Assembly (NCBI GenBank): GCA_963920665.1
Contig: OY987263.1
Coordinates: 23,982,547 to 24,046,546 of the forward strand
Length of the DNA stretch: 64,000 bases
Reading direction: 5' to 3'
Origin: Straminergon stramineum
Taxonomy: Eukaryota > Streptophyta > Bryopsida > Hypnales > Calliergonaceae
Position 1 is the first letter of the stretch, and the number at the start of each line of letters is the position of its first letter. Of the stretch, positions 1 to 13,018 are shown one piece after another. The translations under genes were made by a program, and so were the position numbers. A model generated the notes under the pieces. The model was given only the letters and a program-made list of their open reading frames with translations. It made no database searches and had not been told where the DNA came from.

Positions 1-103
1 GAGGTTAAAAGCATGTTTCGCTTGATATTTCTTTTTGATGTCTGATTTGGATGTTCGTTAGTATGCATATGTATCCTAACAGCGATATGTCGTCGCAACG
101 CAG

Positions 104-2687
104 AGGCTGTGAATATGCTGAACATGGCAATACAGATGTTCGAAGATATCGGGCGACTATCCATGGCGGCTAAGCATTATAAGGTGATCATCTCTTCTTC
201 GGTGTTCCACTTACCTTTGGTGATAGGCCATCGGTTGCTGTGGTTAACAAATAAATAATTAGTGTGCCGATCGTGGACTATTGATTGAATTGTTGCCAAG
301 TATGTCCCCGTTTTTGCTGAGTAAATTTCTTTTTTGTTGAACCTATCGCTCCAGTACATGTCAAAACAATTGTTGGATAGGATTTGTTGCAAATAGCGAT
401 TCATGTTTGCAGATGTGAAGTAAGAGAGGTTCCTTGTAGTGCCTACTTGTCATTACTTTGGTAAACTGCTCTTTTCAGTCTACGATGGACATGGATTGTG
501 TCTCCTGATAAAAAAAATCACTTGTTGTTAGAAGATGTATGATACTGGCTCACGTGGGGCCAAGATTCCGGGGGTTGTTGATGGCGAGATTTGTGTATAC
601 AGGACATAGCTGACATTTATGAGAAGGAGGAGGATTATGGAAAAGCTATGGAATACTACGACAAGGCTGCCGAACTTTACTCTGGAGAGAATGTTGAAAG
701 CACTAGTAACCAATGCAAACTCAAGGTCGCGCAGTATGCTGCACAAACGGAACAGTACGCTCTGCAATCTCTTTAGTGTATTGGTGTTTTTGAGTTCATG
801 GGTTTTATTCTTTCTTACAGACATGTGGATGTACACTCGTTTGAAAAGCCTTCATTCCCCGCAAAGACAGTGTAAAATATTTCACTAACACAATATCATT
901 ACAAATTTTAGCAATAAAATGAGTTGGATAATAAAGTATATGACCTATACTATTGTTTAGATTTTGGTGTTTTTTTAATGCATTGTTATTCATGAATGGA
1001 ACATTTATGGGATTCTAAAGGAATAAAAACTGTCACTTTTATTGGCTAGGATGCAGCAATTGTTCTCATTGCATTATAAACTTAGTTTAGCATCTTATAA
1101 GTGACCATCCTAATCTTTCTTAAATTTAATTTTTGAAAATTGGGTGAAATATGCATATTTGCATGGTGAACCCTGGATTGTGGATGTCGAATTCAAATCC
1201 TAGAACCTAATGGTAATATCACGAGCATAAGAGCTTTGCATACCAACAACAAAAATAAAAGGTTAAGTAATGGAAATTGAGTTATTTTCTTCAAATTGTC
1301 ATAAAAAAATTTGAAACATGAGTTTACATTGTGATATTGTAACTTTGATATGTTTTTTACCCCAATTATTAGAGTCCGCACGGCAACCAATCATAAAATG
1401 GAGGTGTAGCCTTTTTTGTGTTTCTTTATTCCTCCCTCCCGAAGAGTCGTCAGAACGTACATCTTTGACTCTTTGTTAAACTTTGCACTGATAATTGCTC
1501 ACCATATGACAGTGAAGAGTGTTGCCCAGTTTAGGAACGCTTTGATCTGTACGAAGTTGGCGGAAAACTAGTGTCTTTGCTTATATGCTCATATTCACTG
1601 TACAATCTTAGCTTGTGTAACTTGTCTGTAATTTTTAATACCATTCATCGATTGTTGTGACAGGTATGACAGAGCAATTCAAATCTACGAAGCAGTGGCA
1701 AAGAATTCAATGAATAATAACTTGTTGAAGTACAGTGTAAAAGGATACCTTTTGAATGCTGGGTTGTGCCAGATCTGTGGGAAAGACATTGTTGCAGTCC
1801 AGAATGCCATAGAAAATTACCAGGTTAGTTATTTAACACATTGATTCTTGGTCCATATTGCTTCAATGATTATCAGTCATAATTAAGCCATTCTGAGCTG
1901 CAAGCAAGGAATTCTTATAATACCTGTTGCTGCTGCAGGAGGTGGATCCCACCTTCTCCGGCACAAGAGAATGCAAGTTCTTGCAGGTATCTTTCCCAAC
2001 CTTGCAGGTTCTGCTTTTCTCTACTGTAAACTGTTACTATGGTTCAGGTACAATTTGCAAACTGTAAGTATGGTTCAGGACAGTAATATTTCTGAGTCGT
2101 GTGTAATTGATTCTGAAGTTTGAGCTTTGTTTACAGGATTTGGCTGTTTCAATTGATGAAAGCGACGTTGTGAAATTCACCGATGTTGTAAAAGAATTCG
2201 ACAACATGAGTCGTCTGGTGAGTTCCTTGATGACTTTTTGGGTCTTCGTCATCAGTGGAAGACAATCGATTCATGGGACTTCAGAGAGCGTATTGAGTTC
2301 TCGTACTGGACAGTTAAACCTCAGATAGATTTCAGTTACATATGAAAAAACATTTCTACGAGTATGTAAGAATTTGAACAATACTAAAGTCAATTTTTTT
2401 ATCATCGTCCACTTTTGTGAGTGTTTTTGTTAATTATTTACGTAGTTCTTGTAGAGCTTGGCTAAGTTCGTGCGATCGGTATTGTTCTACTCTTTCCATT
2501 GTGCATCACTGCAACTCGGCTTGATGGGCATGAAATGTGATATTTGGATATATTTGGAATATTTGGATGACTCCTCGTTGATCATTGACGTTTGACGTTG
2601 TGAACACAGGACCAATGGAAAACCACTTTGCTTTTGCGAGCAAAGAATGCTTTGAAGGTCAAAGAGGATGAGGACGACCTCACATAG
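104..2687 (+). CDS. ASNAP: alpha-SNAP (soluble NSF attachment protein), 3' part of gene
   Basis: Alpha-SNAP recruits the NSF ATPase to cis-SNARE complexes so that they are disassembled after membrane fusion; it is a cytosolic TPR-like helical protein. Six exons can be joined in phase: 104-183, 603-754, 1664-1823, 1939-1986, 2137-2217 and 2610-2687 (TAG). They give about 199 C-terminal residues. Plant alpha-SNAPs are about 290 residues, so roughly the first 90 lie before the window. Recognisable family stretches are GRLSMAAKHYK, MNNNLLKYSVKGYLLNAGLC, DPTFSGTREC and the C-terminal TTLLLRAKNALK followed by an acidic EDEDDLT tail, the NSF-stimulating end. Introns are 80-910 bp with GT-AG ends. 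I see no internal stop, so this is probably a functional host gene. The exon 2 donor (GTACGC at 755) is the weakest junction and was chosen because it restores CAG-TAT across the splice. Confidence 0.9.
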
Positions 2688-4037
2688 TTTTTTTTCTGCT
2701 GACCCAGAAATTATTGCTGATTTATTAGTTATTCGATTGCTTATTCGATCTTGCATAAGACAAAATAGTTACAATATCTTGCATACCTAAAGATATCCTT
2801 TTGGTGTCTTGACTTTTGCGTTTTACACTTTTTGAAGTCCACTATCGCCGTGGTTTTTTCGTCGTACTACATGCATCTAATGTCTAGAACCCTCTGTAGT
2901 TGATTCTTTTATGATTGACCATTCCATGGGATCGGATGAGCATATCTCGTTTGTGTTTAGCATATTTGTAGATTTTCCCATGCAGCAAGAAATCTACTTG
3001 ATTCAGGATTGTTGAACCTTTGCAAAGCATTAGATCGAGGAAGCTTGTGTTGTGAACATTAGTCATACTCCTGGATCGCTTACTGAAAGTCTGGAGCTCT
3101 CGTCACCATATTCGTTGGCATCAAATTAAGTTCTTTCCTCTAAAAAATAATCTTCACTGCTTTTGCCACACAAACATCCAGGGTTTTTGGCTCAAGTGCG
3201 TTTCTTAAATGTGTAATTATGGTATTTTCGTGAATTTGCTAAGGTTCTTAGTGCTTCAACCCCCAAGAGAGCTCCACTGGGTGGACTAAGAATATTTTCA
3301 AGACCTTACTATTTATATGCCCATGAATATAAATACCTTGTATGAACCTCAAGTTTCATAGTGGAATAGCTCATAGAATGCTTGCTGAATACTTTCAGCT
3401 AATGAAACTAATTTGTGTTTGATAATAGAAGATATATCCAATTGCAATTTTTGGTGCACTTATCTTATACCAAAGTATTATACAATTTATGGTTATAATT
3501 TTCATTTTACTACATAGGACCTAAAAGATTATAATACTTTTAATACTTTTGGGACAGATAAAATTAGTCCCAAGTATTATTCACAGAATTTTTTTGAAAA
3601 ACTATTGTAAGTTTGAAAGTGCGACCTACAATTACTAAAAACGGCCCAATCTAAGTTTGCTTTATTGAAATCAATACATTCTTAGGTGTGCAAGTCATTA
3701 CATGGATTTTCAAATAAGATAGGATTGGCCAAGTCCAAACATGTATCCAAAAGATGCCCATATGAATCGAGACAATTAATTGCACAATGCCCAACAATTC
3801 AATGTAGAAACCACAGAATGGATTTGAGAAATCTACCAGTTTTACATTGATCGCTTGTAAAATTGGCACACGATATTCAAATGCAATTTCTACGTATCAC
3901 CTCACCTTAGCCATAGTTTGCCTATGTGTGCCTGCAAAAGCAGACCTCATTGACACACAACCATGACCATTAGTGAAATTTTCTCGGAAATAGCTCATCC
4001 TTCGTTGGCACAAAATTGTAATGCATGAACAAACGTC
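2688..4037. other. Intergenic region between the alpha-SNAP and zinc-ribbon genes
   Basis: This holds the 3' UTR of the upstream gene and, probably, the 3' UTR of the minus-strand gene that ends at 4038. The two genes are convergent. Only short shadow reading frames are present, and I see no further gene. Confidence 0.5.
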
Positions 4038-4385
4038 TCAAAGAGAAGCTCCACATCGAGGACAAAACTTGAAGCTTGCAGATTCAACAGGTGCCAAACA
4101 TGACCAGCATTGCAGGTTTGAAGTGTGGTCACCAGGTCCAGTCACTTTGACAGCTTCTCTGCGGTTATTGAATCTGTCAAGCGGCATCAAGAATGGACAT
4201 GAAGTGCATTTAATTGCTGGATTCTCGCCACTCCACTTCCACACGGGGATGAGAAAGAGGCGAAGCACATTGTCATACTCGACCAGCGCTGCTGGAGACT
4301 TACAAATAGGGCAAACAGCTGCTTCCCGTTTGAGCACCGTCTGCACTTCTTGAGTTACCCCGCCGAAGAGAAAAAAGAACACCAT
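4038..4385 (-). CDS. Small plant zinc-ribbon protein, intact, single coding exon
   Basis: A 115-residue protein read from ATG at 4385 to the stop at 4038. An ATG six codons further upstream is in frame, but I prefer the inner start because plant relatives begin with a Met-Phe-Phe-Phe type N-terminus, as here (MVFFFLFGGV). Four CxxC pairs are visible: CPIC, CTSC, CWSC and the C-terminal CPRCGASL. The last two form a zinc ribbon, and the first two may form another. A central FLIPVWKW is shared with small uncharacterised plant zinc-ribbon proteins that I recognise from memory. The function is unknown; a nucleic-acid or protein-binding role is only inferred. The frame has no breaks, and its conserved cysteine spacing marks it as the real gene rather than the overlapping plus-strand frame. 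Confidence 0.8.
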   Translation of the reverse strand: MVFFFLFGGVTQEVQTVLKREAAVCPICKSPAALVEYDNVLRLFLIPVWKWSGENPAIKCTSCPFLMPLDRFNNRREAVKVTGPGDHTSNLQCWSCLAPVESASFKFCPRCGASL

Positions 4386-4403
4386 TCTCTCTCTGCCAAC
4401 CAA

Positions 4404-5480
4404 AACGTTCAGTAAGACTTATTCTCAAAACTTCACCACCAATACAAGAACAGCGGAGGCCATGTACTGGAAGACAACATTCTCGTTGTAAGTATTCTCT
4501 TGAATTGGAGATTAGCATAACTAAACCAGAACGGTGGGTACGTATGAATTATGGCCTTTCTGACCAGAGAGGATGTAATCAATGGTCGCACTCAAAAAAT
4601 TCCAAATTGAGATTTCATAGTCAATCCTCAACCGAATCCAAATGTTTTGAGTGATACATTGTAGAAAAGCTACTGAAAATGTACTTCTAATGATGTAAAA
4701 CACACCTCCTAGCTCAAAGTGTTGATCACAAAAAGCATTTGAAGGTGCACAACATACACCACTGCAGGCTACACGAAGATCAAGACCAATGAGTTCATTT
4801 GGGGGGGATTTCAGGCTCCTTTTGGAGCCAAATCATTCACGGTCCAACCATGTGATCACCACCTGAACAAGCAAGCAAGCGAAACATATGAGACAAGTTC
4901 ACACAAGGAACCATAAACGGACTTGCAAGTTAATGTAAACCCACATAGACACTTAATTGCTGCACAAAACAATACCGAAAGTCATACAGACGGTGGAATA
5001 ACCTAAACCCTATACCCTAAGTGGAGTTTGGGAATCAGAGTTCAAGCAAACAGCAGGCAGACACATAAAAGTGGCAAAATCATGTCCTAAGCCTCGGACA
5101 CCTCAATTGCGCACCTCAGTTGGTCCAGCTCTCTTCAGAAGCACATAGTAGGCAACAAGACACAGACACCGAGTGCGAAGAAATCCTACCAAACGCCCGA
5201 CTCCTCGCAAGTCCCCCCGCGAACTTGACCACAATTTGAAGGCGAAAACACGTTATCCTCGAAGCTCAAAGCCCAAATTCCAGAGCATGATGATTCTGCC
5301 CGCGATTCCTCCCCGCGGTAGAGCCTCCGCACAACAATCTGAAGCAGAAAAGGCGAATTCTCCGACGATCTCAAGGAAGGGCCCATGACCACTTCAGTTC
5401 CAAACCTTGAAGTTCCTCTCTTGGTATGCTCTCATTCTGCAACTAATTTTTATTTTTTAATTGATTATTTTTCAGAGATG
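4404..5480 (-). other. Probable 5' leader and promoter of the zinc-ribbon gene
   Basis: The stretch 5160-5400 is clearly more GC-rich and CpG-rich than its surroundings, as expected for a transcription start region or first untranslated exon of the minus-strand gene at 4038-4385. The open frames on both strands here show no family resemblance. An intron between about 5.1 and 4.4 kb is possible but not shown by the sequence alone. Confidence 0.35.
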
Positions 5481-5485
5481 TAATT

Positions 5486-5757
5486 ACAAGACTTCTACAC
5501 AAAATAGTGAAATTAGGTTGCCCCACACTAATTTCTCAACATTTGACACTATTTAAATATTTTCAGTTATTGTACAAGAATGCACTACTTTTGAATTAGA
5601 TATTGTTGTAATGGGGACTTATGAACCTCCATGTGTACAAATGAAAATATTTTTAGAAATATTTGTTGACTTTGATGGCTTGTAAAGTAACTTTCTTGTT
5701 GTAGGCAACCTAATTGCAAAGGCAACCTAATTTCACTATTTTGTGTACAAGTTGTAA
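5486..5757. mobile_element. MITE with terminal inverted repeats of about 35 bp
   Basis: The left end 5486-5522 (ACAAGACTTCTACACAAAAT, running on to GGTTGCC) and the right end 5721-5757 are near-perfect inverted copies. About 272 bp are enclosed with no coding potential. The sequence just inside the right end (5705-5716) repeats the GGCAACCTAATT end motif once more. I could not identify a clear target duplication. Confidence 0.65.
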
Positions 5758-8700
5758 AAATTTCAAATTATCATGAATTTTTGAGTAAAAAGTTAAAAAA
5801 CTCATATCATATAATTCAAAATCCAAAATATGCTTTAAAAAACTGAATTTTTTTTCCACATGTGTATATTATAGTGTAGAACACTATGGTGCAATTCTTT
5901 TACTATATCAGTTTTAATTAAAAATCCAACACTCCATATTAATAGGCCCACAATTCAAATTGCAATAAAATATTCAAATTTAGGAATTTTTCAAATTTTT
6001 GAATTAGACTAGAAACTATAGTTGATAAGCTTCATTTCACTAGTTGCCCTCAAATTCAAAAAAGATCTCCTTTGTTGTTCACATTCAAATTTAGAGCACA
6101 TAGCACAAATTGCCAAAATATATTATTCACCGATCTATGGATTCAAGGAACCCCACTATTTTTCTCATTTAGGTTCTTCCAAGAAGTATATGACCCTTCC
6201 ATGAGATCCTCCTTGAGGTCCTCCTTGAACCTTGTATCAATGCTGACAATATCTAAACAAATAATCAATGAAATTGTGATTTTCATTTGTCTAAAGAACA
6301 TTTCATGTCTTCCTAGACCTTCTTGGGTTAACTTTAAAAAGACAAGACTTATCACCAAGGTACTTTGCCAAATACGATTTGATTTATCATTTATGGATGC
6401 ATTATTCATTTCTACAATGATCTTGAAAGCCATCCATTAGCCACTTTTAGTCCTTCTAAAGTTAAGATCTCTACTTGATTCTTCAATCTATTTTTCCACT
6501 TTCCTATATCATTCTATCATAATAGAAAAACCTACTATCATACTTTGTAGTCAAGATCCACATTTCTTGTCAAGTAATCAATAAAATTGGGAAAAGTGAT
6601 TTTGCAAGTTTTTGCAAGTGTTTTGAAATTTCATTCTTTTCCCAAACTAAAAAAATGGAAAGAAAAAATTCCAATAATTTTGGTAGCTATTTTAGAACCT
6701 ATATTATTTTGTTGACCTTGATCATGGAATATTATACAATGCATGATTTCTTCCAAAACAACAGTTTTCCCACAAGTTCAAGATTTAACCCTTGAGCATT
6801 CCAACATCTACATTGGCCATTGGGGATGATGAATGTAGTGCTTCACATAATGCTTTGTCAAAGTAATTTCTCACATACCCTATGTAGAAGTAATTCAATC
6901 TTTTAAAGATGACCTTCCTTTATACCAAATAGTTGGAATTGAGGTAACAATATATTTGTACAAAGCTATATGCAAAAATGTGCAAAACTTCAAGAAAATA
7001 TCTAGACACTATATTGACTCTAATAATAACCTATAACCTAATAATAATAACCTATTTTATATCTACAAATCCTTGGTCCCTTTGGGACAATGACTAAGTA
7101 ATAAAAATTTTATTTAACAAATTTGTATTGTAAATTTTATCTGAAACTTGCTCAAATGATTTATTTAAATTTTTATGTATATGAAAGAGACCACTTTTTA
7201 CCATTTAGAATTTAGTAGATTGAAATATTATATACATTGTTGATTTTATCCAAATGTATAGTAAAAATGGGCCAAGATCAAATTGAAGATTTCATAACCA
7301 ATCAAGAGTGTGTTTTTAGAGCTCTTGACCAATAAATCCTGCTTCATAAATAGAAGTTGAAAATCAATTGCATACAATGTTGCATGAATTTATGTATAAT
7401 CTTTTCACATGAAGACACATCAATTTAATTACACTCAAAATTAATAATCTATTGCACAAAAATATAAAATTGAGAATTGATTCCTTAGGATGAAGAATTG
7501 AAAGTCTCAAATATAATCGTTGTTTTGATTATATAATTTTCTTCCTATCTTGCTCGATATGTTTATTTTTCATGCACTAAAATCATGATTCCTTCTAAGA
7601 GAAGAATACTTTTCATTCTAATTCAAATGCTACTTTGACAAAATGCATACATATCTTTGAATGTGCACAAACATGATTGATCTATAACATTGTACATTTA
7701 GGAATTAGATCTTGCTTAGACTTGTGAGATTTCCTTTTTGGACTTGCAATAGACAAAATTGTGAGATGCGGCAAATTTCATAAAATGAATGATCTTACCT
7801 CTTGCTTTTAACATCTATTCCATGAAACTGCTTTTAGTGCAATGTAAGGTTATTTCAATCTTCCACCTATATGTATCAACCTTTGAATAAAAAGGACATG
7901 AATCCATCAAATTAAGACTACATGAGTGAAGGAACAAAATAACAGGAATGTTGGCCCGAAGATCATCATGAATGAAGGGTTTATTGGAGATAATTCAACT
8001 AGCCATGTCTTAGGGCATGGGATGCAAAGTCTACCTTTATTGCTTCCTTTTGGAGGTAGATTGAATGTTACAGACCTAGGATTAATAACTAGCAATCAAT
8101 AATAAAACAAGTAGCTAGTATCAATGATTATTGTATAATCATTTGTTCCTTTAGTTTTTAGTGGGTATCAACAATAATAAAACAAATCAAAATGGCATAC
8201 AACAATAGTTGGTTGTTCATGGTTGTCAAACAAAAGTATAAGAGAAATTCTAGACTCTCCAAAGGGGTTGCTAGGAGTGCCAAAAGGGACCCTTGCATTA
8301 TATTTATTTTTCATGAGGAGGAACTTTCCCCCTATTTTTGCGTTGTTAGTACTTTCAAATGTTAGAGCAATGGTCCACAAGTATCACTATTAAAATGGAA
8401 GAAGGTTGTATCAATTAGTGTTTTATATTCAATCACAATTATTTACACAAAGTCATTGCAGGTGTGCTCCTCTAACAACCATGGAATAGGAAATTCACAT
8501 AGATTCTTTGTTAGTTATGATATTCACACAAGGTGAATCTTTATTTTGTTAGAGATTTCATCTTTTTCCTAGCTCCTTAGGGCTCTAGATATAGACTTGC
8601 TTGTCAAACCTTGACAACCTTTTGTAGAGTCCAAAACTTCTCTAATGGTTAAAGCATTCCCATGCTAGCTCGTGAAATAGGCTCAATATGTTTATTGGGC

Positions 8701-10778
8701 GAGCTTGGGCTGATTTTCTTCTCTATAGTAGGTTTGCCAAATGGAAAAAATGACAGGTCATGCTGAAATTTAAAGAAGGCATTGTGAAAGGCATAGCTTC
8801 AGCGTGCTCTACAAAGAGGTTTGCGTTAAATTTGGGCCCCACCTTTGAGGTACTACCCCCCATGTGGCCCTCAAATGGGCTCAAAATCATTTAAAACTAC
8901 ATTGAAGTGGCATTTGGAAAAGTTTGAGGTTTGAAGAAGGCCATATGAGGGCTAGTTCCCTTAGTTGTGAACCTTTGACTACTCACCAGAATATTAATCA
9001 TTAACAAATGAAGAAAATAAAAAAATCTATTAAAAAATTAAAAAAAATTAAAATAAGAAATTAAAATAAGAAATAATAAAATAATCACAATTTGATGTGT
9101 CACTAGTAGTGCCACTTTAGATTTTTGATAATTTGTTGACTTTAGTAATTTCGGATTTAAGAAAATAATTCCATTAAATTTAATTTTTCATATTTTTTAA
9201 AACTATCCCTCTAGGCCCTACAAGCTTTTTAAGCCATGAAGGCCCTTTAAGCCCTATAGTTTTATATTTTAAAATCTTTCCATTTATCCAACTAGCATTC
9301 CCCGTTGTTCGCGACCTGACAACCTTCTCCAGACCTCAAAATTTTCCTAATGACATTTTGAGGTGAAATTCGATTACTAAACCTACTCAAATGAAATAAC
9401 TTTAAACTATAAAGTTCTTAAAACCAACATACAAATACATTGGTAAAATAAAATATCATTCAAATTCGTGTTTTTTTGGCGATTTGTCATCAATTTGCAT
9501 CAAAATATTGGGCCCCATACCAAGTGTCGAAGCCTTTAGAACATAAATTGTAAAATCTTGGATGAAATTGCCAAAATCTTCAAATTAATAAAGGTCTTGG
9601 ATGAAATTGCTTGGTTGTGGATGAAAATAGAATTATGGGTATTTGATATATGCTACTGTGAAATTTTCTATCTAATATGTGAATGAATGTTGAAATTTGG
9701 AGCACTTCTATAACATCTAATATTGCCACTATGGCACTTCACAAAAAAATAAAAATAAAAAATAGATTCAAATGGTACATTTTCTTTGTAAAATGGCTTT
9801 GAAATGTCAAAAAATAGCAAAAGAAGTTGCAAAAAAATCATCTAAGGCTAAACTTCCTTCTACTAAAATGATTCTTAGACACTCATAATTTTTTGGATTG
9901 ATATGAAATTTTAACCATGCAAACTAGACTAGTATGTGCAACACTACAACTTTTCCTATGTTTTAATATTTGAAATGGACATTGTATGAAGAAGAAACAA
10001 GTCCCCAAAGTTCAATGTAATCCAAAATTGTCCGGATTTTGAAATTTGAAGTACTCCCAAACATTCAAAACAACTTGGATCGACATGAAATTGTTTACTA
10101 CAATAAGTAGACCTCAAGGGGAACATAACGCAACAAATTTTATTGAAAACAAACATTGGATGAAGTAGATACAAGCCCCCAAATTTACAACCATCAAAAT
10201 GTACTTTGGTAAACTCAAATTGAACTCGTGTACTTTGAATGGCTCTCAAAAAATCAAGACATTGTCGATTGATCTGAAAATTCTACCACACAAACTAGAA
10301 GAAAGAATGCAAATTTTCCAATAAGTTTAATCAAATTTGGACACCGGATGCAAAATTTATAGCACTTGGAACTAGACTTCTAGACTACATGGGGACACTT
10401 TTGGCCCTCTAGGGCACTTAGGGGTTAAGTGACTTTTGGAGATTATAGCTGAACATCTTGTGGTAGTCTGAAATTTTGAAGAGTTTCCATTGAACTCTTG
10501 CAAACGACATTTCCTCTTTGACAAGGTTTTTGTATGTACATGTAGAAATTTTTGTAGAATTATTTTTTTGGATATTGGTTGGTTGAAAATTAATTGTGCA
10601 AGGAAATTCAATTGATTCATGTGCTACATAAGAAGAAAATGAGCCATTCATGTATAAGATGAGAGGAAACTTAGATAGTTCAAATTCACTGTCAAAGAAA
10701 AATGACCGTTTTAATCAGATGAAAAAAAGCAAGAACCAAACGAAATCAAGGCTTCGCCGGACATACTCTTCAACTAGC
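5758..10778. other. AT-rich gene-free region
   Basis: Five kilobases of AT-rich DNA with short, unrelated open frames and no recognisable protein. It contains A/T-rich simple sequence near 9000-9080. A partial TTAA-type right terminus lies at 10411-10428 (GCACTTAGGGGTTAA), for which I found no left partner. I see no gene or RNA gene. Confidence 0.5.
9595..9760 (+). repeat. Dispersed repeat, copy 1 (second copy at about 34475-34610)
   Basis: Both copies run in the same direction through the same order of words: GATGAAATTGCC-like, GTGGATGAATGTTG-like, ATTTGGAGCA, CTATAACAT, AATATTGCCA, and an A-rich (AAAAATAAAA) end. By eye they match over roughly 140-160 bp. The class of repeat is not determined. 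The A-rich 3' end is compatible with a retroposed element. Confidence 0.45.
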
Positions 10779-10820
10779 TCAGGTCCTTAAGAAAATTCTA
10801 AATATGGTCAACAGGCTGAA
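10779..10820 (-). pseudogene. Candidate 3' remnant of the paralogue broken at 32.3-32.9 kb
   Basis: Read on the minus strand from 10820 to a TGA at 10781-10779, this gives 13 hydrophobic or basic codons (FSLLTIFRIFLRT). They continue in phase, across the 21.5-kb insertion, from the C-terminal reading of the pseudogene at 32300-32860. The result resembles the membrane segment at the same place in the intact gene at 40642-41355. The 9 bp next to the insertion (10812-10820, CAGGCTGAA) resemble the 9 bp at the other end (32291-32299, TAAGTTGAA): six identical positions and three transitions. This is inference from position, phase and hydrophobicity; 13 codons are too few to prove homology. Confidence 0.4.
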
Positions 10821-10822
10821 CG

Positions 10823-12767
10823 CAGGACGTTAAATCGTCTATTCGAAGGTGGGCCCGCTTGACGTGGCGCGCAAGCTGGACCTGGGCCCGGCCATGCCCT
10901 GCAGCCTCGCCGGCCCACCTCCGATGGCACTCCAAACTTGGCACTCTTGACCCGGCACTTGATGCCCGCTCCCACCACAACAGAGACAGAGCGCCACTCG
11001 ACAGAGGTGGAAGTTCATGCTGGAGGTCTCTTGAACTTCGTTCGCTTGTTGCCGTTTGTGCTTAGGGTTTAGTATATGCGCCGTTGTTGCTTTTCCTATA
11101 GTTGTTACTCGATTTATCTGACTCAATTGTGTCCTATTAATTAACTAACAATCCTACGAATTGTAGAGCATGATTTGCATGCTTTGAATAGGATTCCACT
11201 CAAGACAGTCCACTTTCAAAGATTTTTTGCTTCCCCATCTGAGGATGCAGCTAAGATAACAACACCCTAAACAAAGTAAATCAAATCTAAAGATTGGTTA
11301 TAGAAAAGATGTATATGTGGTTGTGCTTGGAGATAGAGTCCTCATTGAGATTATGCTTGTAAACTCAAATTTGAAGTTAAGTTAGTACCTCTAGAAATGT
11401 GCATCCTGTGTTGCTTGCTTGCCAAGCAGAGCATGTGATAATTTCAATACCAAGCTTCAGATTTGCAATTCCTCGTTCTTAGTGAGTCATGCCTCATTCA
11501 ATCCTGAAACGCTTTAGAGTCCATATTTTGGACGACGATGAGCTAGCATGCTTCAAGGGTGATGTTTGTCCCAAAAGTTGATCATAGAACTTAAAACAAT
11601 TCTTGGATTTTTTAAAAACAAAACTTCTTTAGTAATCAGCCTGATGAAATTGAGGGAGAAAAATATCTATACAAGATGTAAGCAAAAGTATGCAAGAATT
11701 CAATATGGATTAGGGCATTAAAAGGTTAATTTCTTTTGTTAGGTTATGTGTTCCTTGAAGCAAGTTAAGGACACTGGTTTTATGGGATATTGCAATCAGA
11801 TTCAACTTCTACTGCAGCAACGCTCTGTTGCATGTGATTTGAGATAAAAGCTTAGTGTAGAATTCCTTCTGACTCTCAGCTGGTCAAAATGGGAATGATT
11901 AGAAGGTGTGAGAAGTGTATATGAGGCACAAATTCAATGTCATGTAAACAACCTTTTGTTTGGTCAAGGATATTTCTTAATCCAATGTATATGTGTACCA
12001 CTGTACAGTACATAGTGTCTTGTTGCTTGCTTTCAAAGATATCATTTAAATCGTAGTCGAATGAGGGTTATTTTCATATTGGACCGTTGAAATCCACAAT
12101 TTTCCGCAATGATCTACAGCATCAAAGAGGAAAGCTTGATCCCATCATCAGCCTTATCAATCTCATTCCTTTCAAATTCTTTAGCCAAATTCCATGTACA
12201 TTCGTAGGTCTTACATAACTACATGACTTGTCCCTGGAATGGCGTTCGAGAATTGAGCGAAAGATTGGTCGATCAACGGCATCAAAATCCAAGTGCAGTA
12301 TGAGTAATAAGGTTGTCTGCTTCGTCAATTTTTCACAAATTCTAACTGTGATAACGAGAAAATTCATTGAGAACAGTGTTCCTACGATCCTATCTCAGAT
12401 CGAGATGACAAACTCAGAGAGGTGGTGGTGGTTTAATTTGGTTTTTCAATTCAGGCCCAACGCAGCCGTTGAATTGCCGTTTTCGGTTGTAAAATAGCAC
12501 CAACTGTTAAACAACTACAAGAAAAACAACAAAGGCGCCTACACTAAACCCTAAGCGCAAACGGCAACGAGCGAACCTCCAGCACGAACCTCTGCCTCCG
12601 TCGAGTGGTGCTCCGTCTCCATTGTGGTGGGAGCGGGTGTCAAGTGCCGGGTCAAGAGTGCTGAGTTTGGAGTGCCATCGGAGGTGGGCCGGCAAGGCTG
12701 CGGGGTGTGGCCAGGCCCGTGGTCCAGCTTGCGCACCACGTCAAACGGGCCCACCTTCGAATGGACG
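10823..12767. mobile_element. Non-autonomous MULE-like unit at the left end, TIRs of about 260-285 bp
   Basis: 10823-11107 and 12510-12767 are inverted copies, GC-rich and similar throughout. Examples are CGAAGGTGGGCCCGC against GCGGG-type CCCACCTTCG, GGAGTGCCATCGGAGGTGGG, and an inner edge with a CTAAACCCTAAG telo-box. The 1.4 kb between them is AT-rich with no recognised protein. The terminal motif GACGTTAAAT is shared with the large element, so this is either a nested relative or a duplicated and rearranged left end. Open frames that run through the arms are by-products of GC-rich sequence. Confidence 0.65.
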
Positions 12768-13018
12768 CGAGACGTTAAATTGTGCCCACGAAAGTGGGCC
12801 CAGCCGACGTGACGTGGGGTGGTCCATTGGCCCGGATGCTGTGCCCAACGCCCAAGTTGGCCCACTTCCGATGGACCTTGACCCGGGATAAGCCTGCCCG
12901 CTGCCCAAAAAAATAGAGAAATGCTCGCGAAACGCTTTGCCCAACGAAGCAGAGACCGGACGGAGTGGAGACCACGATAGAGCAAAAACCCCAATGGAGA
13001 CGGACGTTAAAGCTGAGA
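12768..13018 (+). repeat. Left TIR of the Ulp1-MULE
   Basis: 251 bp beginning CGAGACGTTAAATTGTGCCC and ending at GACGTTAAAGCTGAGA. It matches the inverse of 31992-32242 over its whole length with scattered, mostly transition, differences. By eye I estimate well over 80% identity. It is GC-rich against an AT-rich background. Confidence 0.8.

Noticed and set aside
4021..4353. 110-codon plus-strand frame
   Set aside because: A shadow of the minus-strand zinc-ribbon gene, whose CxxC spacing and known C-terminus make that strand the coding one.
12551..12994. 147-codon minus-strand frame and overlapping plus-strand frames
   Set aside because: They lie across the junction of two GC-rich TIR arms, have no protein features, and the corresponding inverse arms give similar chance frames.
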